This document shows, piece by piece, positions 13,680 to 21,635 of a stretch of DNA of 23,547 nt; positions within the stretch are counted from its first letter, which is position 1; each line of letters begins with the position of its first letter. The stretch covers positions 1 through 23,547 of the forward strand of contig JANNZY010000141.1 in the NCBI GenBank assembly GCA_031410915.1. Reading direction: 5' to 3'. The DNA is from WLMZ01 sp031410915 (GTDB taxonomy: Bacteria; Actinomycetota; Acidimicrobiia; Acidimicrobiales; Ilumatobacteraceae). Below the pieces are notes generated by a model that searched no databases, was not told the origin of the DNA, and saw only the letters and a program-made list of their open reading frames with translations. A program made the position numbers and the translations under genes.

Positions 13680-16600
13680 TCAGCTGCGCCAGTGATCGGC
13701 CATGTCGCTGATCGGGGTGATCAGCAGGTCGGCGACGCCGACCTCGCCGAGGCGGTCATCGCGGAAGCTGCCCTCGGTCTCGGCCACCCAGTCGACGAGC
13801 CGGTCGTAGCGGTGGTCGTAGCCCTGCAGCACACTGCGCATGACGGGTGCCGGTAGGTGATCGTGGAAGCGCACGTGCAGCAGCGTGATGCCCGTCGTCT
13901 CGGTGCCCTTCACCTCGGGAACGAAGATCACCGTGCGACCGTCGCTGCGACCGCGGGCGACGAGCACCTCGCGCTGCACCGCGACGCGACGCTTGGTGCC
14001 GAGCAGCGAACCGTTGCGCTCGACGCGGGAGGGCACCTTCAGCGCCAGGCCACCACGATCCACGATCGAGATCGTCGCGTCGCTGGATGTCGGGTCGCCC
14101 TCGATGTGGTAGCGGATGAAGCCGGTCACGTCGGCGACGGCGGGATCGAGATCGGCGAGGACCTTCAGCGACTTGTACGTCAGCCGGTCGCGACCCGCGC
14201 CGGCCTGGAGCACCTCTTGCACGAGGCGACGGTCGAGCACGCCCTCGTCGTTGCGGCTGATGCCGACCGTGACGGTCTTGGCCTGATGCTTGATCGCGTC
14301 GATCGGTCGGGTCAACTCCTCGATCGCACGGGTCAGCGCAGCCGTCAGGTCGTCGATCAACAGGCTCGGCGTGCCGAGCTTGCCGGTGATGCTCTGGTAG
14401 GAGTCGAGTGGCGCCGGGCTCTGCGCGACCCGCACGATGGACATCAGCCGGACCGCGGTCGAGGCCTCCATCTGCCCGTCGTACAGGCCGGTCGCGAGCT
14501 GCGCTGCGAAGCGATCGGTGATCGGCTCCAGCTCGGCGCGCACGAGGCGCAGCACTTCGTCGCCGACATCGGTCGTGGCGACGACGCGCTCGATCAGCTC
14601 GCGGGCCTCGCGCAGCGGCCGCGCCGACGCGTCGATCGCGAGCGCCGCCTCGTAGCCGAACAGGTGGCCGACCATCGCCGACAGGATGAACGCCAGCGCG
14701 GTGTCTACCGGCGGCACCCCGACCACGTGCGCCGCCGCGGAGAAGCGGGTCTCGCCCGCCGTTGCGATCACGATCGGCAGCGCCTTGTGCGCCCGAAAGA
14801 TGGCCACTTCCTTGCCGACGTCGTCCGCCGTGCCGCCGACCAGGCCGGCCGCACAGACGAGGATCAGGGGCTCGCAGGACAGGTCGATGTGCTTCTTGTC
14901 CTCGGTGATGTCGCAGGCGATGCTCTTGTAGCAGAGCTCGCTGAGCTTGATCCGCACCTCTTCGGCTGCCACCGCGTTCGAGCCGTTGCCGACGACGGTC
15001 CAGTAGCGGCGCTGCGGCGCGAAGCGTCGTGCCGCGTCGCCGATGTCCTCGCGCAACGTGAGCACCGTGCGCAGCGCTGCGGGGATCTCGCGCAGCGACA
15101 TCAGCAGCTGATGACGGCGCTCGGCCGTGCCGGCGCCGGCCGCCTCGCTGATCGCGCAGGCCAGCAACGTGCCGGCCGCGACCTGCGCGTAGAACGCCTT
15201 CGTCGACGCGACGCTCATCTCCACGTCGCGCCCGTCGGACGTGTACATCACGCCGTCCGCCTTGTCGGTCAGGTCGCTGTTGCGGCGATTGACGATGCCG
15301 ATCACCGAGGCACCGCGGCCGCGCACGAGATCGACCGTGCGGTTGGTGTCGGTGGTGGTGCCGCTCTGGCTGACGGCGACGACGAGGGTGTCGCTCATGT
15401 CCAGTCGCATGCCGAAACCGCTCAACTCCGTGGCGACGATGGGATCGACGTCCAGGCTGCCGCCCACGAGCGTGTCCAGCGTCGCGGCCACGCTGCGTCC
15501 AGCGATCGCGGCCGTGCCCTGACCGATCACCACCACACGCCGGATCTCTCCGCTGCCCAACCGGGTCGCTATGAACTCCGGCAGCGCGCGGCTGCCGACC
15601 TCGGCCCGCAGCAGGCCGTCGCGCTCGACGATCTTGCCGCGGATGGTCTTGCGAAAGCTCTCCGGTGCTTCGCTGATCTCTTTCAGCAAGAAGTGCGGTG
15701 ACGTGCCGCGGTCGATGTCGCGCGTGGTGACCTCGGCGACGACGATTTCGGATTCGGCGATCGGCAACTCGATGCCGTCGTAGGACACGCGCCGGATGCC
15801 GGCGAGCTCGCCTGCGTGGTCGGCGGACAGCACGAAGACCTGGCCGCGACTGTTCGGGCGTTGTGGATCGGCCGGCGTCTCGCCGTCCATGCGCACATAC
15901 CGGCTCGTCTCCTCGACGACGCCATAGGGCTCGCTGGCCACGATGAACGCGTCTTCGGCCAGGCCGACGTAGAGCGCCTGGCCGCTGCCGCGCAGCGCGA
16001 GCATGACCTGATCCGGCCGGTCGGCACTGGCCGCGCCGATCGCGACCGAGCCCTCGAAGCTCGCCACCGTGCGTCGGAAGGCCTCGGCCACATCGACCCC
16101 GGCGTTGGAGGCGATGCGCGACACCATCGCCGGAATCACCTTCGCGTCCGTCGTGATTGGGCTCGCAACGCGCAGGTCGTACTCGACGCGCAGATCCGCG
16201 TGGTTGTCGACATCGCCGTTGAGCGCGCCGATGACGTAGGGCCCCGTGGCGTCGTAGGACGATTCCATCTCGTCACTGTTGAGCGGATGGCAGTTCGGCT
16301 CGCTGATGATGCCGACGCTGGCCCAGCGGGTGTGACCGAGCAGCGAGAGGCGAGCGTGCGGCGCGGCGAGCGCGAGGCGAAGCAGATCGTCGGCCATGAT
16401 CGACGCCCGCAGCGCACGCGTGTTGTCGCCGAGCTCGCCGATCTCCGCGGCGGCCTTGTAGACGAAGCTCAGGCAATCAGCCGCGAGACGAACGGAGCCG
16501 TCGATGAACAGCGGGTTGTCGTCGCGACCGGCCAGCAGCGCGCGAAGCGCCGGATCGTGCTCGGTCAGGCCATGGTTCCACACGAACAGGTGCACGCCCG

Positions 16601-17087
16601 CCGAGTCGCGGCCGCGCACTTCGAGCCGGTCCAGAGCCGACAGCGCCTGCTGGATCGCGTAGTACCCGGCGACCGCCGCCGGCCCGCCGTCGCGACCGGT
16701 GAACTCGCCGACCATCCGTGCGCTGCGGATGCGATCGTTGCGAATCGAGAAGACCGCGTCGCGCAGATGTCCGAGCGTTGCGCTCTCGGTCTCCACCGCG
16801 TCGGCCGTCAGCGACGTATCCGCGTCCAGGACCTGCTCGCGCTCGGCGATCACGGCATCGAGTTGGTCGAGCCGGGCGCTGACGCCGGCGATCAACTCGA
16901 AGCGGCCGACCATCGCCCGCATTCCGGAGACGCCTCGCAACAGGCGGTCGACGTCGGCGACGGCCGTGGCGGCGGCGGCGATGTCTTGGCCCAAGGCAAT
17001 GGCCCGGTCGAGTCCATCGAGCACGGTGCCCGCGTCGGGCACCGCGCGCTGCGAGGGCCGGCTGTGGATGGCGATGATCCCGCACAT
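13680..17087 (-). CDS. glmS: Greatly enlarged GlmS-like glutamine:fructose-6-phosphate amidotransferase (1135 residues)
   Basis: Predicted to make glucosamine-6-phosphate from fructose-6-phosphate and glutamine, the entry to UDP-GlcNAc. Normal GlmS has about 608 residues. Glutaminase parts: C2 of MCGII, RGRDSAG (158-164), HTRWASVG (252-259), H267, NGDVDN (290-295), D314. First sugar-isomerase (SIS) domain: about 500-650, with SQSGTT (573-578) and SVASTKAF (625-632). Second SIS domain: about 680-820, with K714, E717 and H733 at the same spacing as E. coli K485, E488 and H504. The C-tail lysine (E. coli K603, in NLAKSVTVE) is matched by K937 in KHQAKTVTVG. Additions: about 115 mostly helical residues (25-140) just behind the cysteine motif, about 100 helical residues (830-930) before the tail, and an unfamiliar domain of about 190 residues (945-1135). 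The ATG at 17087 is fixed by the need for Cys2. It follows glmM by 37 bp, supporting the function. Another sugar substrate is possible. Confidence 0.85.
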   Translation of the reverse strand: MCGIIAIHSRPSQRAVPDAGTVLDGLDRAIALGQDIAAAATAVADVDRLLRGVSGMRAMVGRFELIAGVSARLDQLDAVIAEREQVLDADTSLTADAVETESATLGHLRDAVFSIRNDRIRSARMVGEFTGRDGGPAAVAGYYAIQQALSALDRLEVRGRDSAGVHLFVWNHGLTEHDPALRALLAGRDDNPLFIDGSVRLAADCLSFVYKAAAEIGELGDNTRALRASIMADDLLRLALAAPHARLSLLGHTRWASVGIISEPNCHPLNSDEMESSYDATGPYVIGALNGDVDNHADLRVEYDLRVASPITTDAKVIPAMVSRIASNAGVDVAEAFRRTVASFEGSVAIGAASADRPDQVMLALRGSGQALYVGLAEDAFIVASEPYGVVEETSRYVRMDGETPADPQRPNSRGQVFVLSADHAGELAGIRRVSYDGIELPIAESEIVVAEVTTRDIDRGTSPHFLLKEISEAPESFRKTIRGKIVERDGLLRAEVGSRALPEFIATRLGSGEIRRVVVIGQGTAAIAGRSVAATLDTLVGGSLDVDPIVATELSGFGMRLDMSDTLVVAVSQSGTTTDTNRTVDLVRGRGASVIGIVNRRNSDLTDKADGVMYTSDGRDVEMSVASTKAFYAQVAAGTLLACAISEAAGAGTAERRHQLLMSLREIPAALRTVLTLREDIGDAARRFAPQRRYWTVVGNGSNAVAAEEVRIKLSELCYKSIACDITEDKKHIDLSCEPLILVCAAGLVGGTADDVGKEVAIFRAHKALPIVIATAGETRFSAAAHVVGVPPVDTALAFILSAMVGHLFGYEAALAIDASARPLREARELIERVVATTDVGDEVLRLVRAELEPITDRFAAQLATGLYDGQMEASTAVRLMSIVRVAQSPAPLDSYQSITGKLGTPSLLIDDLTAALTRAIEELTRPIDAIKHQAKTVTVGISRNDEGVLDRRLVQEVLQAGAGRDRLTYKSLKVLADLDPAVADVTGFIRYHIEGDPTSSDATISIVDRGGLALKVPSRVERNGSLLGTKRRVAVQREVLVARGRSDGRTVIFVPEVKGTETTGITLLHVRFHDHLPAPVMRSVLQGYDHRYDRLVDWVAETEGSFRDDRLGEVGVADLLITPISDMADHWRS

Positions 17088-17124
17088 GACGACGAGGTTA
17101 CAAGCGGCTCGGACCCGACAGAGG

Positions 17125-18465
17125 TCAGGCGAACCGGGCGCGGACGACGTCGGCGAGGCGGGCCGCGATCGTTTCAGCAAGCTCGTCGGTGGATGCCTCG
17201 ACCATGACGCGGATGAGTGGCTCGGTACCGCTGGGGCGCACGAGCACCCGGCCGTCGTTGCCGAGCTCGTCGCTGGCTGCGGCGATCTCGTCGCACAACT
17301 CGTCGGCGATGTCGGGATGGCGCTCCTTCACCGTCACGTTGACGAGCACCTGCGGGAAGGACTGCATCACGGCCGCGGCCATCGCTGACAGCGGTTGGTG
17401 CGAGTCGTGGACGCGCTGCAGCAGCTTGAGTCCGGCCAGCAGCCCGTCGCCGGTCGTGGCCACGTGGCGGTAGATGACATGCCCGCTCTGCTCGCCGCCG
17501 ATGGCGTAGTTGCCGGCGTCCAACGCTTCGAGCACGTACCGGTCGCCGACCGCGGTGGTGACGACGGTGATTCCGGCGTCGCGCATCGCGCGGTGGAACC
17601 CGATGTTGCTCATCACCGTGACGACGACCGTGTCGTCGGTCAGCTCACCCTCGGCTTGCAGCTGCAACGCGGTGAGGGCGATCAGGCGGTCGCCGTCGAC
17701 GACGTTGCCGGCATCGTCGATCGCGATCACCCGATCACCGTCGCCGTCGAAGGCGAGACCGGCATGCGCTCCGTGCTCGAGCACTGCGTGGGCGAGCGGT
17801 GCAGTGTGGGTCGCACCGCATCCGGCGTTGATGTTCGTGCCGTTCGGCTCGGCGTTGGTCACGACGACGTCGGCACCGAGCACGCGCAATGCCGCCGGCG
17901 CCGCCACGCTCATCGCACCGTTCGCGCAGTCGACGACGACGCGGAGTCCGGCCAGCGCTGCGACGGGGAACAGCTCGACGACATGCTGCACGTAGCCGTC
18001 GATCAACGAGTCGATGTCGCTGACCCCGGCATCGGCATCGAGCGCGGCGGCATCGAGCTCGGCGTCGTCGACCACCAGCAGCCCGGCCTCGAGTTGGGCC
18101 TCGAGCTGTTGCTCGACATCGTCGCTCAACTTCGAGCCTCCGGCAGCAAAGATCTTGACTCCGTTGTCCGAGAACGGGTTGTGCGACGCCGTGATCATCG
18201 CCGCCGGCGATTGGTGCGTCGACGAGAAGTGGGCCAGGGCCGGCGTCGGCACCACGCCGCAACGCACGACGAGCGCGCCGGCAGCGCGCAGCCCGTGCAC
18301 GAGCGCGGCTTCGAGCGCGGGACCGGACTCGCGAGTGTCGCGACCGATCAGCCAGGTTCCCGAGCCGAGCACCCGGGCCGCGGCGGTGCCGAGCGATGCC
18401 ACGTACTGCGGTGTCAGCTCCGAGAGCGCGACACCGCGAACACCATCTGTGCCGAAGCGCAGCAC
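17125..18465 (-). CDS. glmM: Phosphoglucosamine mutase
   Basis: Converts glucosamine-6-phosphate to glucosamine-1-phosphate for UDP-GlcNAc and peptidoglycan synthesis. The product is 446 residues, the family size. It begins with the GlmM-specific LRFGTDGVRGVA; the phosphoserine is S94 in ITASHNPFSDNGVK; the Mg-binding loop is DGDGDR (230-235); the sugar-specificity loop is GGEQSGH; and the phosphate-binding VRPSGTEPLIRVMVE lies near the C-terminus. The start is GTG at 18465, 22 bp after rpsI. It lies directly before the enlarged glmS-like gene, the preceding enzyme of the same pathway. Confidence 0.98.
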   Translation of the reverse strand: MLRFGTDGVRGVALSELTPQYVASLGTAAARVLGSGTWLIGRDTRESGPALEAALVHGLRAAGALVVRCGVVPTPALAHFSSTHQSPAAMITASHNPFSDNGVKIFAAGGSKLSDDVEQQLEAQLEAGLLVVDDAELDAAALDADAGVSDIDSLIDGYVQHVVELFPVAALAGLRVVVDCANGAMSVAAPAALRVLGADVVVTNAEPNGTNINAGCGATHTAPLAHAVLEHGAHAGLAFDGDGDRVIAIDDAGNVVDGDRLIALTALQLQAEGELTDDTVVVTVMSNIGFHRAMRDAGITVVTTAVGDRYVLEALDAGNYAIGGEQSGHVIYRHVATTGDGLLAGLKLLQRVHDSHQPLSAMAAAVMQSFPQVLVNVTVKERHPDIADELCDEIAAASDELGNDGRVLVRPSGTEPLIRVMVEASTDELAETIAARLADVVRARFA

Positions 18466-18487
18466 GCCCAGCGGGTCCGGCTGCGGA

Positions 18488-18883
18488 TCAGCGCTTGGTG
18501 TACTGAGGGGCCTTGCGGGCCTTCTTGAGGCCGTACTTCTTGCTCTCCTTGCGACGCGCGTCGCGGGTGAGCAAACCGGCCTTCTTCAGCGTGGAACGCT
18601 GCTCGGGATCGAGCTCGACGAGCGAGCGGGCAATGCCCATGCGCAGTGCGCCGGCCTGACCGCTGACGCCGCCACCGAAGATGGTGGCATCGATGTCGTA
18701 GGCCTCTTCGGTGCTGGTGAGGCGCAACGGCTCACTGACGATCATGCGCGCCATCGCGGTCGGGAAGTAGTTCTCGAACGTGCGACCGTTGACGGTGACG
18801 ACGCCCGTACCGGGGCGCAGACGAACGCGGGCAACGGACTCCTTGCGGCGACCGGTGGTTTGCGTGAGCGGCTTGGTACCCAT
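18488..18883 (-). CDS. rpsI: 30S ribosomal protein S9
   Basis: Small-subunit protein whose C-terminal tail reaches the P-site tRNA. The product is 131 residues. It has TTGRRKESVARVRLRPGTG (about 9-27), the IVSEPL and GGGVSGQAGALRMGIARSL core (about 72-90), and the basic tail KESKKYGLKKARKAPQYTKR, ending in the invariant Lys-Arg. ATG 18883 has an AGGA site about 8 bases upstream. It is 23 bp behind rplM, the universal partner gene. Confidence 0.99.
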   Translation of the reverse strand: MGTKPLTQTTGRRKESVARVRLRPGTGVVTVNGRTFENYFPTAMARMIVSEPLRLTSTEEAYDIDATIFGGGVSGQAGALRMGIARSLVELDPEQRSTLKKAGLLTRDARRKESKKYGLKKARKAPQYTKR

Positions 18884-18906
18884 GATGATTCCTGACTTCC
18901 GACTGT

Positions 18907-19353
18907 TCAGCGGGCCTTGGCCGCGGCGAGGTCCAACACGACTGGTGACTGCGCGGTGTGCGGGTGCTCGGGACCGGCGTACACCTTGAGCTTGTTGATC
19001 ATCTGACGGCCGAGCGGGCCCTTCGGCAGCATGCCGCGCACGCTGTTGCGCACGGCTTCGTCCGGCCTGCGGTCCATCAGGTGCTGGTAGCTCTCGGTCT
19101 TCAGGCCGCCGGGGTAGCCGCTGTAGCGGTACACACCCTTCTGCTCGGCCTTGTTCGAGGTGAGCACGACCTTGGCGGCGTTGACGATGATGACGTGGTC
19201 GCCGGTGTCGATGTGCGGAGCGAACGTGGTCTTGTGCTTGCCGCGCAGGATGCGGGCAGCTTCGGTGCAGAGACGGCCGAGGACCAGGCCCTCGGCATCG
19301 ATGACATGCCAGGCGCGGGTGATCTCGCTGGCCTTCGGGGTGTACGTACGCAT
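18907..19353 (-). CDS. rplM: 50S ribosomal protein L13
   Basis: Early-assembly large-subunit protein, 148 residues. Starts MRTYTPKASEITRAWHVIDA and shows LGRLCTEAARILRGKHK, GDHVIIVNAAKV, the signature RNSVRGMLPKGPLGRQM and LKVYAGPEHPHTAQSP, all diagnostic. It is the first gene of the rplM-rpsI-glmM-glmS-acpS series. Upstream are a small leader hairpin at 19368-19382 and a candidate promoter at 19430-19459. The Shine-Dalgarno before ATG 19353 is weak (AGAAAG), so the hairpin next to it may matter for initiation. Confidence 0.99.
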   Translation of the reverse strand: MRTYTPKASEITRAWHVIDAEGLVLGRLCTEAARILRGKHKTTFAPHIDTGDHVIIVNAAKVVLTSNKAEQKGVYRYSGYPGGLKTESYQHLMDRRPDEAVRNSVRGMLPKGPLGRQMINKLKVYAGPEHPHTAQSPVVLDLAAAKAR

Positions 19354-19367
19354 CGTCGTGACTTTCT

Positions 19368-19382
19368 ACGGAGCAACTCCGT
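19368..19382 (-). promoter_or_regulatory. Hairpin in the rplM leader
   Basis: ACGGAG (19368-19373) and CTCCGT (19377-19382) form a perfect 6-bp stem with a 3-base loop in the predicted 5' leader, 14 bases before the rplM start. The stem contains a GGAG that could otherwise serve as a ribosome site. L13 synthesis is translationally self-controlled in some bacteria, but a regulatory role here is inference. Confidence 0.4.
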
Positions 19383-19429
19383 CTGGGGTGGCTCAGCACG
19401 AAGCCGAGTCCTCCACCGGGAACCCGACA

Positions 19430-19459
19430 AGGATAGGGGTCTCGCACCCCGATCAACAA
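19430..19459 (-). promoter_or_regulatory. Predicted rplM operon promoter
   Basis: On the minus strand TTGTTG (19459-19454) and TATCCT (19435-19430) are 18 bp apart. The spacer contains the inverted repeat GGGGT-CTCGC-ACCCC (19436-19450, plus-strand reading), so a repressor or regulator could bind between the boxes. This leaves a leader of about 70 bases. Assigned by eye. Confidence 0.45.
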
Positions 19460-19616
19460 TCGAAACCCCACCAAATCGCGTGATCCGGGTGTGCAGCGTC
19501 GGCACCGCGAACGCTCGAGCAGCGACGTCGTCGCCGTCGAGGGCGGTCGCTTCGACGCAGGTCCGCTCGATCGGGCAGATCCCACCGACGGCCGAGACAA
19601 CTGACAAGCTGGTGGA

Positions 19617-20588
19617 GTGGAGTTCGTGATCGCGAAGAACCCGGATCCCGGTTCCTCACTTCCATTCCTCGTTCGCCTGCCCATTGGTGTGGACGGCATC
19701 GCGTTGAAGGTCCGCGATACCTGGCCGCGTACGGCGAAGGTCTACTGCCACCGTGCCGACGAATGGCCCGATGAGCTGGTCATCGTCGAGCGCGTCGCCG
19801 TGCGCTCGTGCGTTCGTCGTGGTGCGGCGATCGACCTCGTGCTGGATCGCGGCCGCGAGAATCGATCGCAGTTCGTGTTCGCGACGGCGCGCGGGCGGGA
19901 GGTGATCTTCTGGCAGAGCGCCCGTACTGCGAAACAGGCCCGACCCGCCGTTTCGGTTCCGACGGCACGAGCGTCGGGCCACGTGCTCGAGATCATCGTC
20001 GACAGCCACGAGCGTTATGCCTGGTCGTTTTCGCAGCAGCAAGCGGTCACGAGACGTCGTGGCTTGCCGGCCGGTGACTACGCCGTGGAGGTCGACGACC
20101 GGATCGTCGCGACGGTCGAACGCAAGAGTCTGGCCGACCTGGTTGCCACCTTGACCGGCGGCAGGCTCCGCTACCTCATGGCCGATCTCGCATCGGTACC
20201 TCACGCGGCCTTGGTGATCGAGGATCGCTGGTCCTCGGTCTTCAAGTTGGACCGGGTCCGACCATCGGTCGTCGCCGAGGGGTTGGCCGAGGCGCAGGTT
20301 CGGTTCCCGACTGTCCCGATCGTGTTCTGTGAGACTCGCCAGCTCGCCCAGGAGTGGGGCTACCGCTTTCTCGGGGCGGCTGTCGCGCACGTCACCGAGC
20401 ACGATGCGGCAACGATCGTCGAGGCCCGCCTCCCCCGCCCAGGACCTGTCCCGCCACCTCCCCCGACCGCGGCCGACGTACGCGCCTGGGCGCTCGGCGC
20501 CGACCTTGCTGTTCCCCCGCGAGGGCGCCTTCGCCCCGAGCTGTGGGAGGCCTACCACCGCTCACACCCCGAGTCGCGAACGCCGTGA
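19617..20588 (+). CDS. ERCC4/XPF-type nuclease with C-terminal Lsr2-like DNA-binding domain
   Basis: Putative structure-specific DNA nuclease, 323 residues, of unproven cellular role. The N-terminal 115 residues form a conserved-looking domain of unknown function (AKNPDPGSSLPFLVRLP; DTWPRTAKVYCHR; RSCVRRGAAIDLVLDRGRE). The XPF-like nuclease core (about 123-260) carries D129 in IIVDSHER, D154 in PAGDY and E168-R169-K170 in VERKSLAD, that is the GDx(n)ERKx3D active site, so it should be catalytic. After a Pro-rich linker (273-283), residues 285-318 (ADVRAWALGADLAV, RGRLRPELWEAYHRSHP) resemble the Lsr2 C-terminal domain, whose RGR loop binds the minor groove of AT-rich DNA. The GTG at 19617 is the first start; a GTG at 19626 with GGAG 8 bases upstream is a good alternative. 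It is the only plus-strand gene in this half and lies between truA and rplM, convergent with the former and divergent from the latter. Confidence 0.85.
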   Translation: MEFVIAKNPDPGSSLPFLVRLPIGVDGIALKVRDTWPRTAKVYCHRADEWPDELVIVERVAVRSCVRRGAAIDLVLDRGRENRSQFVFATARGREVIFWQSARTAKQARPAVSVPTARASGHVLEIIVDSHERYAWSFSQQQAVTRRRGLPAGDYAVEVDDRIVATVERKSLADLVATLTGGRLRYLMADLASVPHAALVIEDRWSSVFKLDRVRPSVVAEGLAEAQVRFPTVPIVFCETRQLAQEWGYRFLGAAVAHVTEHDAATIVEARLPRPGPVPPPPPTAADVRAWALGADLAVPPRGRLRPELWEAYHRSHPESRTP

Positions 20589-20622
20589 ACCATCGAGCGG
20601 GCGCGTCGAGCGGACCGCGCAG

Positions 20623-20648
20623 GTTGGACGTCCACACCCCCGTCCAAC
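20623..20648. terminator. Hairpin between convergent nuclease and truA genes, possible bidirectional terminator
   Basis: GTTGGACG (20623-20630) and CGTCCAAC (20641-20648) form an 8-bp perfect stem with a 10-base loop, 34 bp past the nuclease stop. It has no T tract on either side, so the assignment rests on the stem and on its place between two convergent genes. The remaining bases up to 20759 show nothing recognisable. Confidence 0.45.
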
Positions 20649-20759
20649 GTCAGCCAGCGTGGACCGGCGACGGTGGCATCGGTGTTCGCAACGTCGGCGG
20701 CCGTTGGCGCGGTCACCTCGCGACAGAGAGGGCGAGCACGGCCTCAACCCGGCGGCTCG

Positions 20760-21635
20760 TCACTCCGGCGATTGCTTCCGCGAGCCAGCGCTCAGCGTGA
20801 CGGGGTAACCGACGTCCCACAGGGACAGGCCGTGTGCTGGCGCGAGCGTGGCTGCAGCCGCGCGGTCTCTCGCGCGCATGATGGTGCGCACGTCGCCCGC
20901 ATGCAACGTCGCGTGCCCGATGTCGACCATCATTCCGACGATCGATCGCACCATCTGGTGGCAGAACGCGTTGGCGCGGATCTCGAAGCGCAGCACACGT
21001 TGACCGCCGGCGAAGGCGTCCATCTCGTCGGTGGCGTCGCTCCACTTGGCGAGAAGGACGCGACGGTGCATCGACGGCGCGGGAGCTCCTTCGACGCGCT
21101 CGGGCTTGCGGCAGAACGATGTGAAGTCGTTCTCACCGATCAGCGGATCGCAGGCGAGTTGCATCGCCGGCAACGACAGCGGCCGGAACACGTGCCAGCT
21201 CGTCGCGGCCAGGAACGGATTCGGCTGCGGCGAGTTCAAGACGGTGTAGCGGTAGTGCCGCCAGATCGCGTCGAAGCGGGCCGAGAAGCCGTCCGGTGCC
21301 CACTCCCCCGAGCGGACCACGATGCGCGGTGCGAGCAGTGAGTTCAGCCGCCGGACGAGGTTGTCGACGTCGGTGTCCGCGGGGATGTCGCAGCTGACGA
21401 CCTGACCCCAGCCGTGGACGCCCGCATCCGTGCGTCCGGCGCCGACGATCTGAACCGGTTGACGGGTGATCAGCTCCAGTGCGCCACCGAGGTCGCCGAC
21501 GACGGTGTCGACACCGATGTTGGTGGCGAAGCCACGGAACGCGCCCCCGTCGTAGGCGACAACGAAACGAACCCGCCGGCGAGCGGCGGGTTCGTCGAAC
21601 ACTGTTGCGGCGCCGTCGACCGGCACCGGGCTCAC
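20760..21635 (-). CDS. truA: tRNA pseudouridine synthase A
   Basis: Makes pseudouridine at positions 38-40 of the tRNA anticodon stem. The product is 291 residues. The catalytic aspartate is D70 in GAGRTDAGVHGWGQVV. YDGGAFRGFA (28-37), RFDAIWRHYRYTVLN, ENDFTSFCRKPERVEG and the C-terminal RFEIRANAFCHQMVRSIVGMMVDIG are all family signatures. The GTG at 21635 overlaps the rplQ stop as GTGA. The first 20 residues precede the conserved RRVRFVVAYDG strand and could be an extension. It closes the rpsD-rpoA-rplQ-truA run and is convergent with the ERCC4-type nuclease. Confidence 0.97.
   Translation of the reverse strand: MSPVPVDGAATVFDEPAARRRVRFVVAYDGGAFRGFATNIGVDTVVGDLGGALELITRQPVQIVGAGRTDAGVHGWGQVVSCDIPADTDVDNLVRRLNSLLAPRIVVRSGEWAPDGFSARFDAIWRHYRYTVLNSPQPNPFLAATSWHVFRPLSLPAMQLACDPLIGENDFTSFCRKPERVEGAPAPSMHRRVLLAKWSDATDEMDAFAGGQRVLRFEIRANAFCHQMVRSIVGMMVDIGHATLHAGDVRTIMRARDRAAAATLAPAHGLSLWDVGYPVTLSAGSRKQSPE

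Noticed and set aside
13857..15701. 614-codon open frame on the plus strand opposite the GlmS-like gene
   Set aside because: Composition (Asp, Arg, His and Val runs) is that of an antisense shadow, and the minus-strand gene carries conserved catalytic motifs throughout the same stretch.
20589..20759. Small gene or RNA between the nuclease and truA
   Set aside because: Apart from the hairpin at 20623-20648 there is no conserved motif, no ribosome site with a credible frame and no tRNA-like fold.
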